The notes under the pieces were generated by a model. The model ran no database searches. It worked only from the letters and a program-made list of their open reading frames with translations, and was not told the DNA's origin. Source: an uncultured Flavobacteriales bacterium (GTDB lineage Bacteria > Bacteroidota > Bacteroidia > Flavobacteriales_D > Crocinitomicaceae). Taken from it: a DNA stretch of 38,784 nt. Numbering within the stretch: position 1 is the stretch's first letter; each line of letters opens with the position of its first letter. Below are positions 25,267 to 34,707 of the stretch, one piece after another. Location of the stretch: assembly GCA_913056215.1 (NCBI GenBank), contig CAJXMN010000017.1, forward strand, positions 1-38,784. The letters run 5' to 3'. A program made the position numbers and the translations under genes.

Positions 25267-26562
25267 TTAGGGATTTGATACGTTTTCAATTTGTTTAAGG
25301 ATAATCCGACGGGCAAAGATATAAGTCATTAAGTACACGATGCTCATGGCAACAGCGTATACGCTTACAGCATAAAATGCATTTAAGTTGAAATAATAAG
25401 TGGCTCCGAAACTTACCAACACAAATAAAACTCGAAGTACATTCGTAAAGAGAGCAATTGAATGTTTTTCAAAAACCAGAAATACGCGACTCACTGGTGT
25501 GAACACTAATCTGAAAAATGCCAAGAAAGCTAGGATTTGACTAAAAACACCCGCATCGTACCATTCTTCCCCAAAAAAGAATGAAAATAATATCGGACTA
25601 AAAACAATGAGGATTAAAGTGGGAGCGATACCTAAAAGAACCAATTTTCGAACTAATTGATTCGAAAGTTTTAATAAGGATTTGGGGTCAGATTTACCGT
25701 TAGCTGCAGCTTCAGCATAAAATACATCACCTATGGCAGTTCCTATTAGTACAACAGGAATGTTGACTATTAGGTTTGCTAAACCATATTGACCGACTAC
25801 AGCAGTGCTGAAAATTGATGTTAGAAAAAATACTGGTAGCTCCAACCCACCTCGGGAAAGTAATTGTGAGGGCAATGTAAGTAGAGGGAAATGACGATAA
25901 CGCTTAAAAACCCAACGGATTTTTCTCAAAGAAATATTTTTCAATAATCGAGGGTCATCGGATAGAAGTTTGCGAAATAAAGTCAGTGATCCAGCACACT
26001 TCCCAATTACTTGACCGATGATAAGTCCCGCGGAACCAAACTTGATCAAGCCTAAAACTATTTGGGATAAATTTTGCCCCAAACCTTGAAATAATTTGGT
26101 GATCGAAATTTTTTTAAAGTTTTTTGTCCGCAATGCCCATTGTAATAGTATTGTATAAAGACCAGCTAATAGGAGTCCTACAGGGATTAAAAACACTAAA
26201 TTTCCCAGTTTTTCAGCATTGAACAATCCAAGAATTTGTTCTTGTAGAATTAATAAGATAAGTGTAGACAGAATGCTGGTAATGAATAGTATGAGGATGC
26301 TAAGCGCGATTGTGTTAATACTGATGATCTTATTCTTAGCTATTGGTATACTATATTCATACTTTAGAGAAGCAGAAATCAATAAGATATTGAGAATAGA
26401 TGTGTATAAGAAGAATATCCCCATCTCATTCGGTGAATAAATTCGAGTGATTAAAGGAGAAAATATAACATTTAGAAACTGAGCGAAAGCTGTTCCTAGG
26501 GACATCCATGCAACGTTTTTAGAGAAATCGTTTTTGAATATGTGCTTGAACTTTGAAATCAC
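25267..26562 (-). CDS. Polysaccharide flippase, Wzx-like (copy 2)
   Basis: 431-residue integral membrane protein of the same flippase family as the product of 19449-20738. It opens with NVAWMSLGTAFAQFLNVIFS and the motif PLITRIYSPNEMGIFFLY, and has about 12 hydrophobic segments, for example TIALSILILFITSILSTLI and LVFLIPVGLLLAGLYTILLQ. An exact TAGATTTG box lies 16 bases upstream of the start. It is divergent from the Wzz-like gene and lies upstream of the MaoC operon on the same strand (62 bases apart). With copy 1, the locus has two flippases, which suggests two repeat units or a paralogous sugar substrate. Confidence 0.85.
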   Translation of the reverse strand: MISKFKHIFKNDFSKNVAWMSLGTAFAQFLNVIFSPLITRIYSPNEMGIFFLYTSILNILLISASLKYEYSIPIAKNKIISINTIALSILILFITSILSTLILLILQEQILGLFNAEKLGNLVFLIPVGLLLAGLYTILLQWALRTKNFKKISITKLFQGLGQNLSQIVLGLIKFGSAGLIIGQVIGKCAGSLTLFRKLLSDDPRLLKNISLRKIRWVFKRYRHFPLLTLPSQLLSRGGLELPVFFLTSIFSTAVVGQYGLANLIVNIPVVLIGTAIGDVFYAEAAANGKSDPKSLLKLSNQLVRKLVLLGIAPTLILIVFSPILFSFFFGEEWYDAGVFSQILAFLAFFRLVFTPVSRVFLVFEKHSIALFTNVLRVLFVLVSFGATYYFNLNAFYAVSVYAVAMSIVYLMTYIFARRIILKQIENVSNP

Positions 26563-26577
26563 TTCCGAACTTTAAAA

Positions 26578-26585
26578 CAAATCTA
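26578..26585 (-). promoter_or_regulatory. -7 promoter box (TAGATTTG) of flippase gene 2
   Basis: The minus strand of 26585-26578 is TAGATTTG, an exact TAnnTTTG match, 15 bases from ATG 26562. With the plus-strand box at 26688-26695 it makes this region a divergent promoter. Confidence 0.48.
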
Positions 26586-26687
26586 ATTTAAAACATGAGA
26601 AATATTTTAAAAACGAACATAAAATCTTTTGTGCTAGGATTAACACCAAAAATTATAGGCTATCGTCAAATCTTTAATATAAAGTTA

Positions 26688-26695
26688 TATTTTTG
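26688..26695 (+). promoter_or_regulatory. -7 promoter box (TATTTTTG) of the Wzz/polymerase operon
   Basis: TATTTTTG lies 20 bases before the ATG at 26716 and is an exact TAnnTTTG match. The -33 position has no TTTG. Confidence 0.42.
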
Positions 26696-26715
26696 CGAAT
26701 ACTAAAACAATTTTA

Positions 26716-27666
26716 ATGACTGATATAAATGGTAATAACTCAGTTTCATTAACTGATTTTATAAAATTATCTATTTTAAACTGGAAGCTATTTGTTGGTT
26801 TTTCGTTGCTTTTTGGGGTTCTGTTTTTTCTATACGCCTATTTTTCTGTAAAAGAGTATCAATCGGAGGCCGTTATTTCTATGAAATTAGATAAAAAGAT
26901 TGAAACTAGTTATGGAGTGTTTAAGCCGATGAACACGAGAACTACGGACTATGCAAAATTATTTCGAAATCTTGAGATTATAGAAAAAACCATTTTCGCT
27001 ACGGATTATGATATCGCGCCTGCCGACTTTAATTCTAATCTGAACCTGACTATTTCAGAGGCTAATGAAACATCGATCAAAATTAGCTTAAAATCTGAAC
27101 ATGAAGGTGTTGGAAAACTTTTGGCTGAGCATATAAGTAATTTTAAATCACTCGTTAATGAACAATTTAACGAAGAAGCTTATTCACGTTACAGTTACGA
27201 TCTCACAAAGAAATTAGAATTTGCTGGACAAGAGATGGAACGTCTTGAAAATGAAATCCAACGGATGGAAGAGAAATTCACGCCTTCATCGTTTAAAAAC
27301 CTATCAAAGGAGCAGTTGAAACAAATTCGAAATATGGGGTTTAGTGTTGATGTTTTGGACTATTTTGGTATTCAACGAAGAAATTATGACGAAAAACTGT
27401 TCAATATGAAAACGACACATCTTAAAAGAGGTGTAGAAAAGGAAATGTTGACACGTCGTATAAGTGATTATAAGAACTCTTCTTCTGATGAGCTATTCAA
27501 AAAATACAATTTTGTAAATCAGTTTGTCGTCCTGTTTAGTGCACCTACCGAACCGAGTTCACCAATAAATGTCGACCTTAAGAAAAGAGTTCTTTTAGGC
27601 GTCTTTTTAGGCTTGTTTATTGGTTTGCTTATTGTCTTTTTTAGGGCTATTGGAAATAAAGAATAG
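26716..27666 (+). CDS. Wzz-like polysaccharide co-polymerase (chain-length regulator)
   Basis: 316 residues with the classic co-polymerase layout: one membrane span near the N-terminus (about 22-42, LFVGFSLLFGVLFFLYAYF), a large periplasmic domain with a coiled coil (about 155-190, EFAGQEMERLENEIQRMEEK), and a second span at the C-terminus (about 291-310, RVLLGVFLGLFIGLLIVFF). A Pro-rich segment before the second span (APTEPSSPINVDL) matches the usual Wzz pattern. No cytoplasmic tyrosine kinase domain is fused. It is the first gene of the plus-strand assembly operon and probably sets polymer length for the Wzy-type protein behind it. Confidence 0.83.
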   Translation: MTDINGNNSVSLTDFIKLSILNWKLFVGFSLLFGVLFFLYAYFSVKEYQSEAVISMKLDKKIETSYGVFKPMNTRTTDYAKLFRNLEIIEKTIFATDYDIAPADFNSNLNLTISEANETSIKISLKSEHEGVGKLLAEHISNFKSLVNEQFNEEAYSRYSYDLTKKLEFAGQEMERLENEIQRMEEKFTPSSFKNLSKEQLKQIRNMGFSVDVLDYFGIQRRNYDEKLFNMKTTHLKRGVEKEMLTRRISDYKNSSSDELFKKYNFVNQFVVLFSAPTEPSSPINVDLKKRVLLGVFLGLFIGLLIVFFRAIGNKE

Positions 27667-27686
27667 TATTTCCGAACATTAATTTT

Positions 27687-28976
27687 ATGACCTTCAATTT
27701 AACTAAAACTGGTGATTTTATTCGATCAAACAAGCTGATCATTGCTTTATTGTTTTTTAGGGGTCTTCTCGATTTAATTTACCTTATTTATTTGGGACCC
27801 TTCTATGGTTATGCTGGTTTTGTTATAGAAATTAACTACTTAAAATACATTCTATCATATGTTACGTTAATTATCGTTTTTAACCTTGTCCCCTTTGAGA
27901 ATGAAAAGATTTCAGAGGTAATAATTCAATTTTTCTTTGTCACAGTATATCTACCTTTGACTTCTTACTTTGCCCTTGCAGGAGGTAGTTTGAGCTGGTT
28001 TATCATTTTTACGATATTCTGGTGCATCATTTTTATGATCAATCGGTTAGACCTGAATTGGAAGTTACTCACTCCAAAAACAAACTATTCTGAACTTAAG
28101 GTCAAGGGAACCGTTGTAATTTTTGTTGTTCTGGTTTTTAGTTTAATTTTTTCTTTAGTGGATTTAAAATTTAATTTTAGTCTGCTTGATGTCTATGAGT
28201 TGCGCAAGGAAAACCCAGTTGGTGCTATACCACTATCGGGGTATATCGTTAACTGGACAGGGAAAATATTTCTGCCTTTTTTATTGATTGTTTCTATCGT
28301 TAAATTCAAAAGATATATCAATTGGTTCTCCATTGCGATGATTGCCTTAATTGTGCTTTTATTCACTATTACAGGTCATAAGAGCTACTTATTTATGATT
28401 CCAGCAATCTATGGAACGATATGGTTGTTACGAATGAAAAACTTTTTCTTTGGACTCATAATGGTTTTCATTGTAATTTCTGTTGTTGGTCTTCTACTTT
28501 TTTTTCTGATAGATAATACCTTAGTGCTAAGCTTATTTGTGAGAAGAACTTTGTTTATGCCTGCTCAAATTTCGTTTTATTATTATGATTTTTTTAATGG
28601 GAATCCCATTTATTTGTCAAATAGTATTTTAAAGTCGTTTTTTGAGTACCCCTATGCATTAGAGCCACCATACTTAATCAGTAAGCATTATTTTAACAAG
28701 CCAGAGATGTCTTCCAATAATGGAATCGTCGCAGATGGGTTTGCTCATTTTGGACTTTTAGGAGCAGTTATTTGGTCAATACTCTTCGCTTTATTGCTAA
28801 AAATTTTAGATATTTTGACTTTTGGAAAAAACAAACTGATATTCTGGACATTAATTTTGTTAGGGGCAAGAGTTTTTTCTGGTGGTAGTTTGTTAACAGG
28901 CCTTTTGTCCCACGGTTTTCTCGTGATTATTTTGATTGCTTATTTTTATCCATCTCAAAAGAAAACAGTTCAATGA
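27687..28976 (+). CDS. Wzy-like oligosaccharide repeat-unit polymerase
   Basis: 429-residue integral membrane protein with about 10-12 hydrophobic segments and very high Phe/Ile/Leu content, typical of Wzy. A polar region between spans contains FFEYPYALEPPYLISKHYFN and SNNGIVADGFAHFGLLGAVI, and the late DGFAHFG segment recalls the conserved end of O-antigen polymerases. It starts 20 bases after the Wzz-like stop and its end overlaps the GT4 gene in an ATGA arrangement. AT content of this gene is visibly above that of the housekeeping genes, as often in O-antigen loci. Polymerase function is inferred from topology and context. Confidence 0.75.
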   Translation: MTFNLTKTGDFIRSNKLIIALLFFRGLLDLIYLIYLGPFYGYAGFVIEINYLKYILSYVTLIIVFNLVPFENEKISEVIIQFFFVTVYLPLTSYFALAGGSLSWFIIFTIFWCIIFMINRLDLNWKLLTPKTNYSELKVKGTVVIFVVLVFSLIFSLVDLKFNFSLLDVYELRKENPVGAIPLSGYIVNWTGKIFLPFLLIVSIVKFKRYINWFSIAMIALIVLLFTITGHKSYLFMIPAIYGTIWLLRMKNFFFGLIMVFIVISVVGLLLFFLIDNTLVLSLFVRRTLFMPAQISFYYYDFFNGNPIYLSNSILKSFFEYPYALEPPYLISKHYFNKPEMSSNNGIVADGFAHFGLLGAVIWSILFALLLKILDILTFGKNKLIFWTLILLGARVFSGGSLLTGLLSHGFLVIILIAYFYPSQKKTVQ

Positions 28977-30073
28977 AAATTTGTCATTTGACAACAGTTC
29001 ACCCTCGAAATGATATTAGGGTATTTTATAAAATGTGTAAGTCTATTGCTGAAATCAACGTTGAAATCTCATTGATAGTCGCAGATGGAAAGGGTGATGA
29101 TACCGTAGATCAGGTGAATATTATTGACGTTGGATCCTACCAATCAAGTCGATTCAAGCGTTTGTTCGTTGCGCAAAGGAAAATGTTGCAAACAGCCTTA
29201 GAACTTAATGCTGATTGTTATCAGCTGCATGATCCAGAGTTGTTGAAAATTGCACCAAAGCTGAAACGAAGAGGAAAGAAAGTTATTTACGATAGTCATG
29301 AGGATGTCCCAAAGCAAATACTTTATAAAAAGTGGTTAGGGCCATTATTTATGCGGAAAATCATTTCAAAAGTTTACGATTGGTACGAGAAAAATACTGT
29401 TCTAAAATTAGATGGTCTTATTTCAGTAATCGAGGAGATAACTGAAAAGTTTAAATGTCCAAATATGATAACGATAAAAAACTATCCAATAGTTGAAGAG
29501 TATCAAGCGCATGTCAAAATCAATGACAATCGAAAGAAAAAGATCATTTATGTTGGTAGTATCTCTGAGGAGCGTGGTATAATGGACTACTTAGATGCAA
29601 TGAAAAAACTAAAAAGTGATTTTACATTGGTTCTCGTTGGTAGTTTTTCTTCAATACAATTGAAAGAAAAGTGTCTAAATCATCCTGCTTGGAGAGAGGT
29701 GGAGTACCTTGGTTTCCAACCCATGGAAGAGGTAGTTAAACTGTTAGGCGAATGTTTTATGGGCTTATGCGTTTTGCATCCTGAGCAAAATTATTTGACG
29801 AGCCTACCAACAAAAGGTTTCGAGTATGCTTCAGCTCAATTACCCATGATTATGAGTAACTTTGATTATTGGCGGGATTATTTCGAAGGTACATGCATCT
29901 TCGTACAACCTAAAAATAGCGATGGTATTTTAAAGGCAATCGAAACATTAATTAATGATCATTCGAAATACGAAGCGATTCAAAAAACTCAATTCAATCG
30001 TTCGAAAATATATTCCTGGGAAAATGAAGCAAAGAAACTCAAAGGATTTTATGATAAGATAGTGTCCAGTTGA
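28973..30073 (+). CDS. Glycosyltransferase family 4-like protein
   Basis: 366-residue GT-B-fold retaining glycosyltransferase. It begins MKICHLTTVHPRNDIRVFYK (a frequent opening of bacterial GT4), has DCYQLHDPELLKIAPKLKRR and KVIYDSHEDVP in the N-terminal domain, and the C-terminal donor domain starts at IIYVGSISEERGI (about 188-200), followed by LPTKGFEYASAQLPMIMSN, the expected donor-binding E-containing region. Donor and acceptor sugars cannot be told. It overlaps the Wzy-like gene by 4 bases and is followed by 95 bases with a promoter-like box before the next gene. Confidence 0.88.
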   Translation: MKICHLTTVHPRNDIRVFYKMCKSIAEINVEISLIVADGKGDDTVDQVNIIDVGSYQSSRFKRLFVAQRKMLQTALELNADCYQLHDPELLKIAPKLKRRGKKVIYDSHEDVPKQILYKKWLGPLFMRKIISKVYDWYEKNTVLKLDGLISVIEEITEKFKCPNMITIKNYPIVEEYQAHVKINDNRKKKIIYVGSISEERGIMDYLDAMKKLKSDFTLVLVGSFSSIQLKEKCLNHPAWREVEYLGFQPMEEVVKLLGECFMGLCVLHPEQNYLTSLPTKGFEYASAQLPMIMSNFDYWRDYFEGTCIFVQPKNSDGILKAIETLINDHSKYEAIQKTQFNRSKIYSWENEAKKLKGFYDKIVSS

Positions 30074-30114
30074 TAAGATATGCCCGTCCCGTTAGCTAAA
30101 TTCGAAGAATAAAG

Positions 30115-30122
30115 TAACTTTG
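30115..30122 (+). promoter_or_regulatory. Possible -7 box (TAACTTTG) upstream of the O-antigen ligase-like gene
   Basis: TAACTTTG is an exact TAnnTTTG match 46 bases before the ATG at 30169, inside a 95-base gap. The -33 region has TTAG, so this is a partial match. Confidence 0.35.
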
Positions 30123-30168
30123 CGTAGTAAGCAGTTTTGAAGTGTTATAATTTTAGTGTTAATCGTCA

Positions 30169-31668
30169 ATGGAATTTTATAAAAAAATGAAACAGCTGCA
30201 GCCATTAGACTGGGCTTTACTTTTAAACGCTGTTTCTATTATGTTTCTAAAAGCTGTTCCCTATTTTTTAACTTTACTTCTCATTGTTTTGATTGTTGAA
30301 TTGATTAGAGGTAATGTTGCTTGGGGAAATACATCTGTAAAAATATTAATTATAATTGGAACCCCTATTTTATTAGGAGCGGTTGGTCTTATTTATACTG
30401 AGAATTTAGATAAAGGGTTGGAAGAATGTTCTCGCTTACTGCCCTTTCTGATTTTCCCCATTGTTTTCAATTTTTATAGACCAAAGAACTACTCTTTTTT
30501 TAAGAAAGCGGCACTTAGTCTCTTTGCACTTGCTTTAGTTGTGCGATTAGTTGTTAACTTCTACGAATCAATTATTGATTATCAAGCAACTGGTGAGATG
30601 CATCATTTGTTCTACACATATTTTGTAGCTGATATTAATATCGTGTCCATATTTATTTTTTTTGCTATACTTTACATATTAGAGTATTTCATATCGAATA
30701 ATTGGAGTGGAAGGCGAATCGTGACACCCATTATACTATTAGCTATGCTATCTTTCAGTATGATATTTCTTCAAGGTAGAATTGTTCTATTGGGGTTTTG
30801 GTTATCCCTCATTATCTTATTTTGGATTTATAGAAAGTTTTCGAAGAAGTGGATGTTACTAGCCGTGTTGGGTGTTACTATTGGTGCCTTCTTTATACCC
30901 AATTTTAATTCTAGATTTAGCAACATTAATAAGAATTTTAAAGAACAACCACATCTTCAAAAGGATATGGAAAAAGCAGAAGGAGGTGAGGTTCAAGAAG
31001 AAAATATGATCGTGAAGGCGATGAAAAGGCATAGTACCGTTTTGATGTTGATATTATTTGGAGCTATTTTGATAGTGGTCCTTTTTTTTACGCCCTTTCA
31101 CCGATTTGCACCTCATTTAATTGTTGTATATCTAATATTGTCGTTGATTGGAGTTGTCTTAAGTGCTGATAATGAAGATTTTCATACGGAAGCTAAGCGT
31201 TTAGTTGCTAAACAAAAACGAGGAGAACTCTTTGAAGAAGGGCTTTCAACTTCTGAAAAATATCGACTCAACGCTCTTTTGACTTCTATAAGTTTGATTC
31301 AACAGCGTCCTTGGTTAGGTTATGGAACAGGAGACTGGCGAGATGCGCTCACCGTAGAGTATTATAAGCGAAAATTGAAACAAAACTTTATAGAACAAAC
31401 GGCCCCTCATAATCAGTATTTTAGGACTTGGCTGCGTCATGGCATCTTTGGTTTCCTCGCTTTTCTTGCTTATTTGTTTTGGCTCGTTAAGGGAACAGTT
31501 AATCATTCCATGACTGGAAGATATGCTTTTGTATTATGCATAGTATTGAGCGCAGTAGGCTACGACATTTTTGATGTTGGAGGATCAATTCCTTTCATTG
31601 CTTATTTTTCATGTTTATTTTTCATAATACCTCCTTCTCATATTAACGAAAATCAAAAGCTTCAATGA
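30169..31668 (+). CDS. O-antigen ligase/polymerase-family membrane protein
   Basis: 499-residue multi-span protein. An internal EECSRLLPFLIFPIVF, then SLIQQRPWLGYGTGDWRDAL and APHNQYFRTWLRHGIFGFLA are hallmarks of the Wzy_C/WaaL-like family; the loop before the HNQY block carries the conserved Arg and His used for transfer in such enzymes. Odd feature: between FNSRFSNINKNF and the LNALLTS block there are two extra hydrophobic segments (LMLILFGAILIVVLFF and LIVVYLILSLIGVVL) flanked by charged stretches, where most relatives have one uninterrupted periplasmic loop. It may be a ligase joining polymer to lipid A or an acceptor, or a second polymerase. Context (Wzz, Wzy-like, two glycosyltransferases) supports a role in assembly. 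Confidence 0.78.
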   Translation: MEFYKKMKQLQPLDWALLLNAVSIMFLKAVPYFLTLLLIVLIVELIRGNVAWGNTSVKILIIIGTPILLGAVGLIYTENLDKGLEECSRLLPFLIFPIVFNFYRPKNYSFFKKAALSLFALALVVRLVVNFYESIIDYQATGEMHHLFYTYFVADINIVSIFIFFAILYILEYFISNNWSGRRIVTPIILLAMLSFSMIFLQGRIVLLGFWLSLIILFWIYRKFSKKWMLLAVLGVTIGAFFIPNFNSRFSNINKNFKEQPHLQKDMEKAEGGEVQEENMIVKAMKRHSTVLMLILFGAILIVVLFFTPFHRFAPHLIVVYLILSLIGVVLSADNEDFHTEAKRLVAKQKRGELFEEGLSTSEKYRLNALLTSISLIQQRPWLGYGTGDWRDALTVEYYKRKLKQNFIEQTAPHNQYFRTWLRHGIFGFLAFLAYLFWLVKGTVNHSMTGRYAFVLCIVLSAVGYDIFDVGGSIPFIAYFSCLFFIIPPSHINENQKLQ

Positions 31669-31750
31669 TGCTGTCTTTTCCCTGAATGCTGTTCTTAATA
31701 TTAACCTTTAAAATGAATTATTATTCTGAACCCATCATCTGCTAATTACT

Positions 31751-31758
31751 TATATTTG
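31751..31758 (+). promoter_or_regulatory. Possible -7 box (TATATTTG) upstream of the GT2 gene
   Basis: TATATTTG is an exact match to TAnnTTTG in the 190-base gap before the GT2 gene, but the start codon is 100 bases downstream, so it would give a long leader. No -33 TTTG at normal distance. Nothing else is recognised in this gap. Confidence 0.38.
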
Positions 31759-31858
31759 TAGAACACTTTAATCATAGTGTATTCAGTTTTACTGGTTGCC
31801 CCCTTAAAATGCAACAAAAAGAAGAAGTTGGCTGATTAAATTATTTATTTCGTTAAGC

Positions 31859-32878
31859 ATGAAAAATAAGTTGTCCGTTGTCATACCCTGTAAGAATGAA
31901 GTGAAGCATATCGAAGAATGTATACGTGCTATTTACCTGTGTGATTTACCCACCGATATAGTAATTTCCGTACTAGTGGTGGATGGAATGAGTGATGATG
32001 GAACACGAGAAAAAATAAAAGCACTTAAGAGGGAGTATCCGAGTTTATTCTTACTCAATAACAAAATGGAATTAACTCCTTACGCATTTAATATTGGTGT
32101 TAACGCTATTGAATTCGATTACCTTCAAATAATAGGAGCACGCCACATTGTTTCTACTAATTATCTGGATGAATGTCTGTACTATTTAAAGAATAATCAG
32201 AACATTTGGTGCGCTGGAGGACGGATTCTTAACACTTACACCAATAATACATCTCGAATAATTGCGAGTGCCATGGCAACTTCTTTTGGCATGGGTGTCG
32301 GAAATTTTCGGACACTTCAAAAGACGTGTTTTACTGATACGGTTACAAGTCCCATGTATCCGAAATTTGTATTTGAAAAAATTGGTTATTTTGATGAACG
32401 ACTGATTAGAAATCAAGATGACGATTTTAATTTCCGTGTTCATAGAGCTGGAGGTAAAATTTTATTTATCCATGATATTTTTTTAAAGTACTATGTTCGT
32501 GCAAGTTTGAAAAATTTGCGTAGACAATTCTTTCAATACGGATATTGGAAAGTTTTCGTCAATAAAAAACACAAATCAATTACGACCTTAAGGCAGCTAG
32601 TGCCATTGTTCTTTGTAATATTTTTAGTCTTACTACCATTTTCTTTACTTGTTCCTCCGATATTTTTTTATATATTTTCACCAATATTCGTCGCTTATTT
32701 ACTGCTCGTATTTGTAACTGGCTTTAAACTTATTAAAGAATCTAAAGATTTGTTGACTGGTTTGCTCGTTTATCCAACTATGCATGTCACCTACGGACTC
32801 GGATATATTTATGGGGTTATTGATTTTATCCTGTTAAATAAAACGCCGTCGGATAAACAGAAAAGGTTGTCTAGATAA
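31859..32878 (+). CDS. Glycosyltransferase family 2 protein with C-terminal membrane segments
   Basis: 339-residue inverting GT-A glycosyltransferase. It opens with LSVVIPCKNEVKHIEECIRA and has VVDGMSDDGTREKI (nucleotide-binding Asp), AGGRILNTY, and RNQDDDFNFRVHRAGG (the ED-like catalytic block, here DDDF). The C-terminal part has hydrophobic segments LVPLFFVIFLVLLPFSLLVP and IFSPIFVAYLLLVFV, as in ExoA-like enzymes that act at the membrane. Last gene of the plus-strand assembly block. Its stop codon is only 6 bases from the stop of the convergent hydrolase gene, so no terminator separates them. Confidence 0.9.
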   Translation: MKNKLSVVIPCKNEVKHIEECIRAIYLCDLPTDIVISVLVVDGMSDDGTREKIKALKREYPSLFLLNNKMELTPYAFNIGVNAIEFDYLQIIGARHIVSTNYLDECLYYLKNNQNIWCAGGRILNTYTNNTSRIIASAMATSFGMGVGNFRTLQKTCFTDTVTSPMYPKFVFEKIGYFDERLIRNQDDDFNFRVHRAGGKILFIHDIFLKYYVRASLKNLRRQFFQYGYWKVFVNKKHKSITTLRQLVPLFFVIFLVLLPFSLLVPPIFFYIFSPIFVAYLLLVFVTGFKLIKESKDLLTGLLVYPTMHVTYGLGYIYGVIDFILLNKTPSDKQKRLSR

Positions 32879-32884
32879 TTGCCT

Positions 32885-33832
32885 TTATCTCCCCAAATGA
32901 AATAATGCATCTCCTTTGTTAACCAAAGGCATTTCGTTGACATTGAAAATGTAACCTTCAAATGGTGCCTTCACAGATCGCTCGAATTTCCCGTATGGAT
33001 CCGCTATCGTCGCAAGGATAGTTCCCTTTTCTACAAACTGCCCATTTTCAATACGTAAATTCAGCATTCCTGAACTACTTGCCCGCAGCCATCGTGAATC
33101 GCGAATAACTCGACCGGATTGTTCCGGGAGCTCCTCAAAGTAACGAATGCCCAGGTGGGTCATCACTCTTTTTGTGCCAGCTATGGCCTCATCAACGATA
33201 AAGTTATCGATACGGTTTGATTTACCGCCTTCGAACAATATATACTGTTTCCCTATCTTGGATACTGCGTGGCGAATCGATTTTGTGATTAACTTTGAGT
33301 CCAAAATGTAAGGAGCATTGAAAACTTCACACAACTCTTTAGTGGCATCATCGCGAAAATCACACCGGGTTTGGGGATAGTTATGTCGTTGTGCAGCTCC
33401 AGTATGATAGTCAATCACAACATCTACTAGTGGTGCAATTTCTTTCATGAATATGTAGGCAAACTGACTGGCCAGTGAACCATTTTTTGTGCCGGGAAAT
33501 GATCTGTTGAGGTCTCGGCCATCAGGAAATTCACGAGAGTGGTTCAGAAATCCAAAAATATTAAATACGGGAATACATATCACCGTTCCGTGATTTGGTT
33601 TATTCCACCCTTTTTTGATCATACGTCGCACGACTTCTGTACCATTAATTTCATCACCGTGTAATCCTGCTAGTAAAAGGAGTGTTGGTCCTTTCTTTCT
33701 TGCATGTTGTATAATGACAGGGATTTGAATTGGTGTGTTGGTGTGGAGTTTAGCCACCTCCAGCATAACGCGCCCCCCTTTTCCTGGTTTTATTTCTGTT
33801 CCTAATAATTCGAGTGAAGGTCTTTTTCTCAT
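32885..33832 (-). CDS. Succinylglutamate desuccinylase / aspartoacylase-family zinc hydrolase
   Basis: 315-residue M14-like zinc enzyme. Metal ligands are visible: His58 and Glu61 in LHGDEING and His143 in DYHTGAAQ; FPDGRDLNRSFPG (residues 102-114) is the substrate-binding signature. The C-terminal 70 residues (ENGQFVEKGTILATIADPYG, then VKAPFEGYIFNV) look like the lipoyl-like domain of the family. Family members remove acyl groups from N-acyl amino acids. It is the last gene of the corA/protease/RimK operon and its ATG overlaps the rimK-like stop by one base (TAATG). Context suggests it deacylates or trims products of the RimK-like ligase, but the substrate is not known. Confidence 0.86.
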   Translation of the reverse strand: MRKRPSLELLGTEIKPGKGGRVMLEVAKLHTNTPIQIPVIIQHARKKGPTLLLLAGLHGDEINGTEVVRRMIKKGWNKPNHGTVICIPVFNIFGFLNHSREFPDGRDLNRSFPGTKNGSLASQFAYIFMKEIAPLVDVVIDYHTGAAQRHNYPQTRCDFRDDATKELCEVFNAPYILDSKLITKSIRHAVSKIGKQYILFEGGKSNRIDNFIVDEAIAGTKRVMTHLGIRYFEELPEQSGRVIRDSRWLRASSSGMLNLRIENGQFVEKGTILATIADPYGKFERSVKAPFEGYIFNVNEMPLVNKGDALFHLGR

Positions 33833-34707
33833 TATCGTGTATTTCGTTCAATATAACTGATAATTTCTCCAGCTATATCATTGTGGGTTGCCCGTTCAAT
33901 CCCTTCGAGACCTGGTGATGAATTCACCTCGAGCACTAAAGGCCCGCGACTCGATTGCAGCATGTCTACACCCGCAACTCCAAGGTTGAGTGCCTTTGCT
34001 GATCGAATAGCCGTTTTTTCCTCCGCTTCACTCAGTTCAACGACCTGAGATGATCCTCCGCGATGCAAATTGGAACGGAATTCTCCTGTCTTACCTTGAC
34101 GCTTCATGGCGCCGACAACTTTACCATCCACGACAAAAGCACGTAAATCAGATCCTGCAGATTCTTTGATGAATTCTTGAACAATAACTCGAGCTTTCAA
34201 TCCATTAAAGGCTTCAAGTACAGATGTTGCCGCTTTTTTCGAATCAGCTAGCACAACACCTAAACCTTGTGTTCCTTCCAGTAATTTAATCACCACTGGA
34301 ACTCCTCCTACTGAATCGATAACGCTCTCTACGTTTTTCGAATAATTGGTAAATACCGTCTTGGGCATGCCGATTCCCGATTTTGTTAAGAGTTGTAACG
34401 AACGGAGTTTATCGCGAGAATCAGTTAAACCACGAGATATCACCGTTGAAAAGACTCCCATCATTTCAAATTGACGTACCACTGCTGTACCATAAAAGGT
34501 GACAGACGCTCCAATTCTTGGAATGATTGCATCATAACCTTTTAAATAGTGATCGTTGTAATAGAGTTGAGGCTGCTCTTCCTCAATGAGTATGTTACAC
34601 TTGAGATGATCGATAACATCCACCTCGTGACCATGTTTTAAACTCGCTTCAACAAGTCGGCGCGTTGAATAAAGATTTGCATTTCTGCTGAGAATACCAA
34701 TTTTCAT
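33832..34707 (-). CDS. rimK: RimK-family alpha-L-glutamate ligase (ATP-grasp)
   Basis: RimK adds glutamates to the C-terminus of ribosomal protein S6; relatives make other glutamyl bonds. The 291-residue product has an ATP-grasp core: [55 protein letters not shown], and the metal-binding [20 protein letters not shown]. The N-terminal part ([20 protein letters not shown]) matches the RimK opening. It overlaps its neighbours on both sides by 1-4 bases, with a RimB-like protease gene before it. Substrate is inferred from family; S6 should be the first candidate. Confidence 0.88.
   Translation of the reverse strand: MKIGILSRNANLYSTRRLVEASLKHGHEVDVIDHLKCNILIEEEQPQLYYNDHYLKGYDAIIPRIGASVTFYGTAVVRQFEMMGVFSTVISRGLTDSRDKLRSLQLLTKSGIGMPKTVFTNYSKNVESVIDSVGGVPVVIKLLEGTQGLGVVLADSKKAATSVLEAFNGLKARVIVQEFIKESAGSDLRAFVVDGKVVGAMKRQGKTGEFRSNLHRGGSSQVVELSEAEEKTAIRSAKALNLGVAGVDMLQSSRGPLVLEVNSSPGLEGIERATHNDIAGEIISYIERNTR

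Noticed and set aside
31669-31858. JUMPstart/ops-like element before the GT2 gene
   Set aside because: No match to the GGCGGTAG core on either strand by eye.
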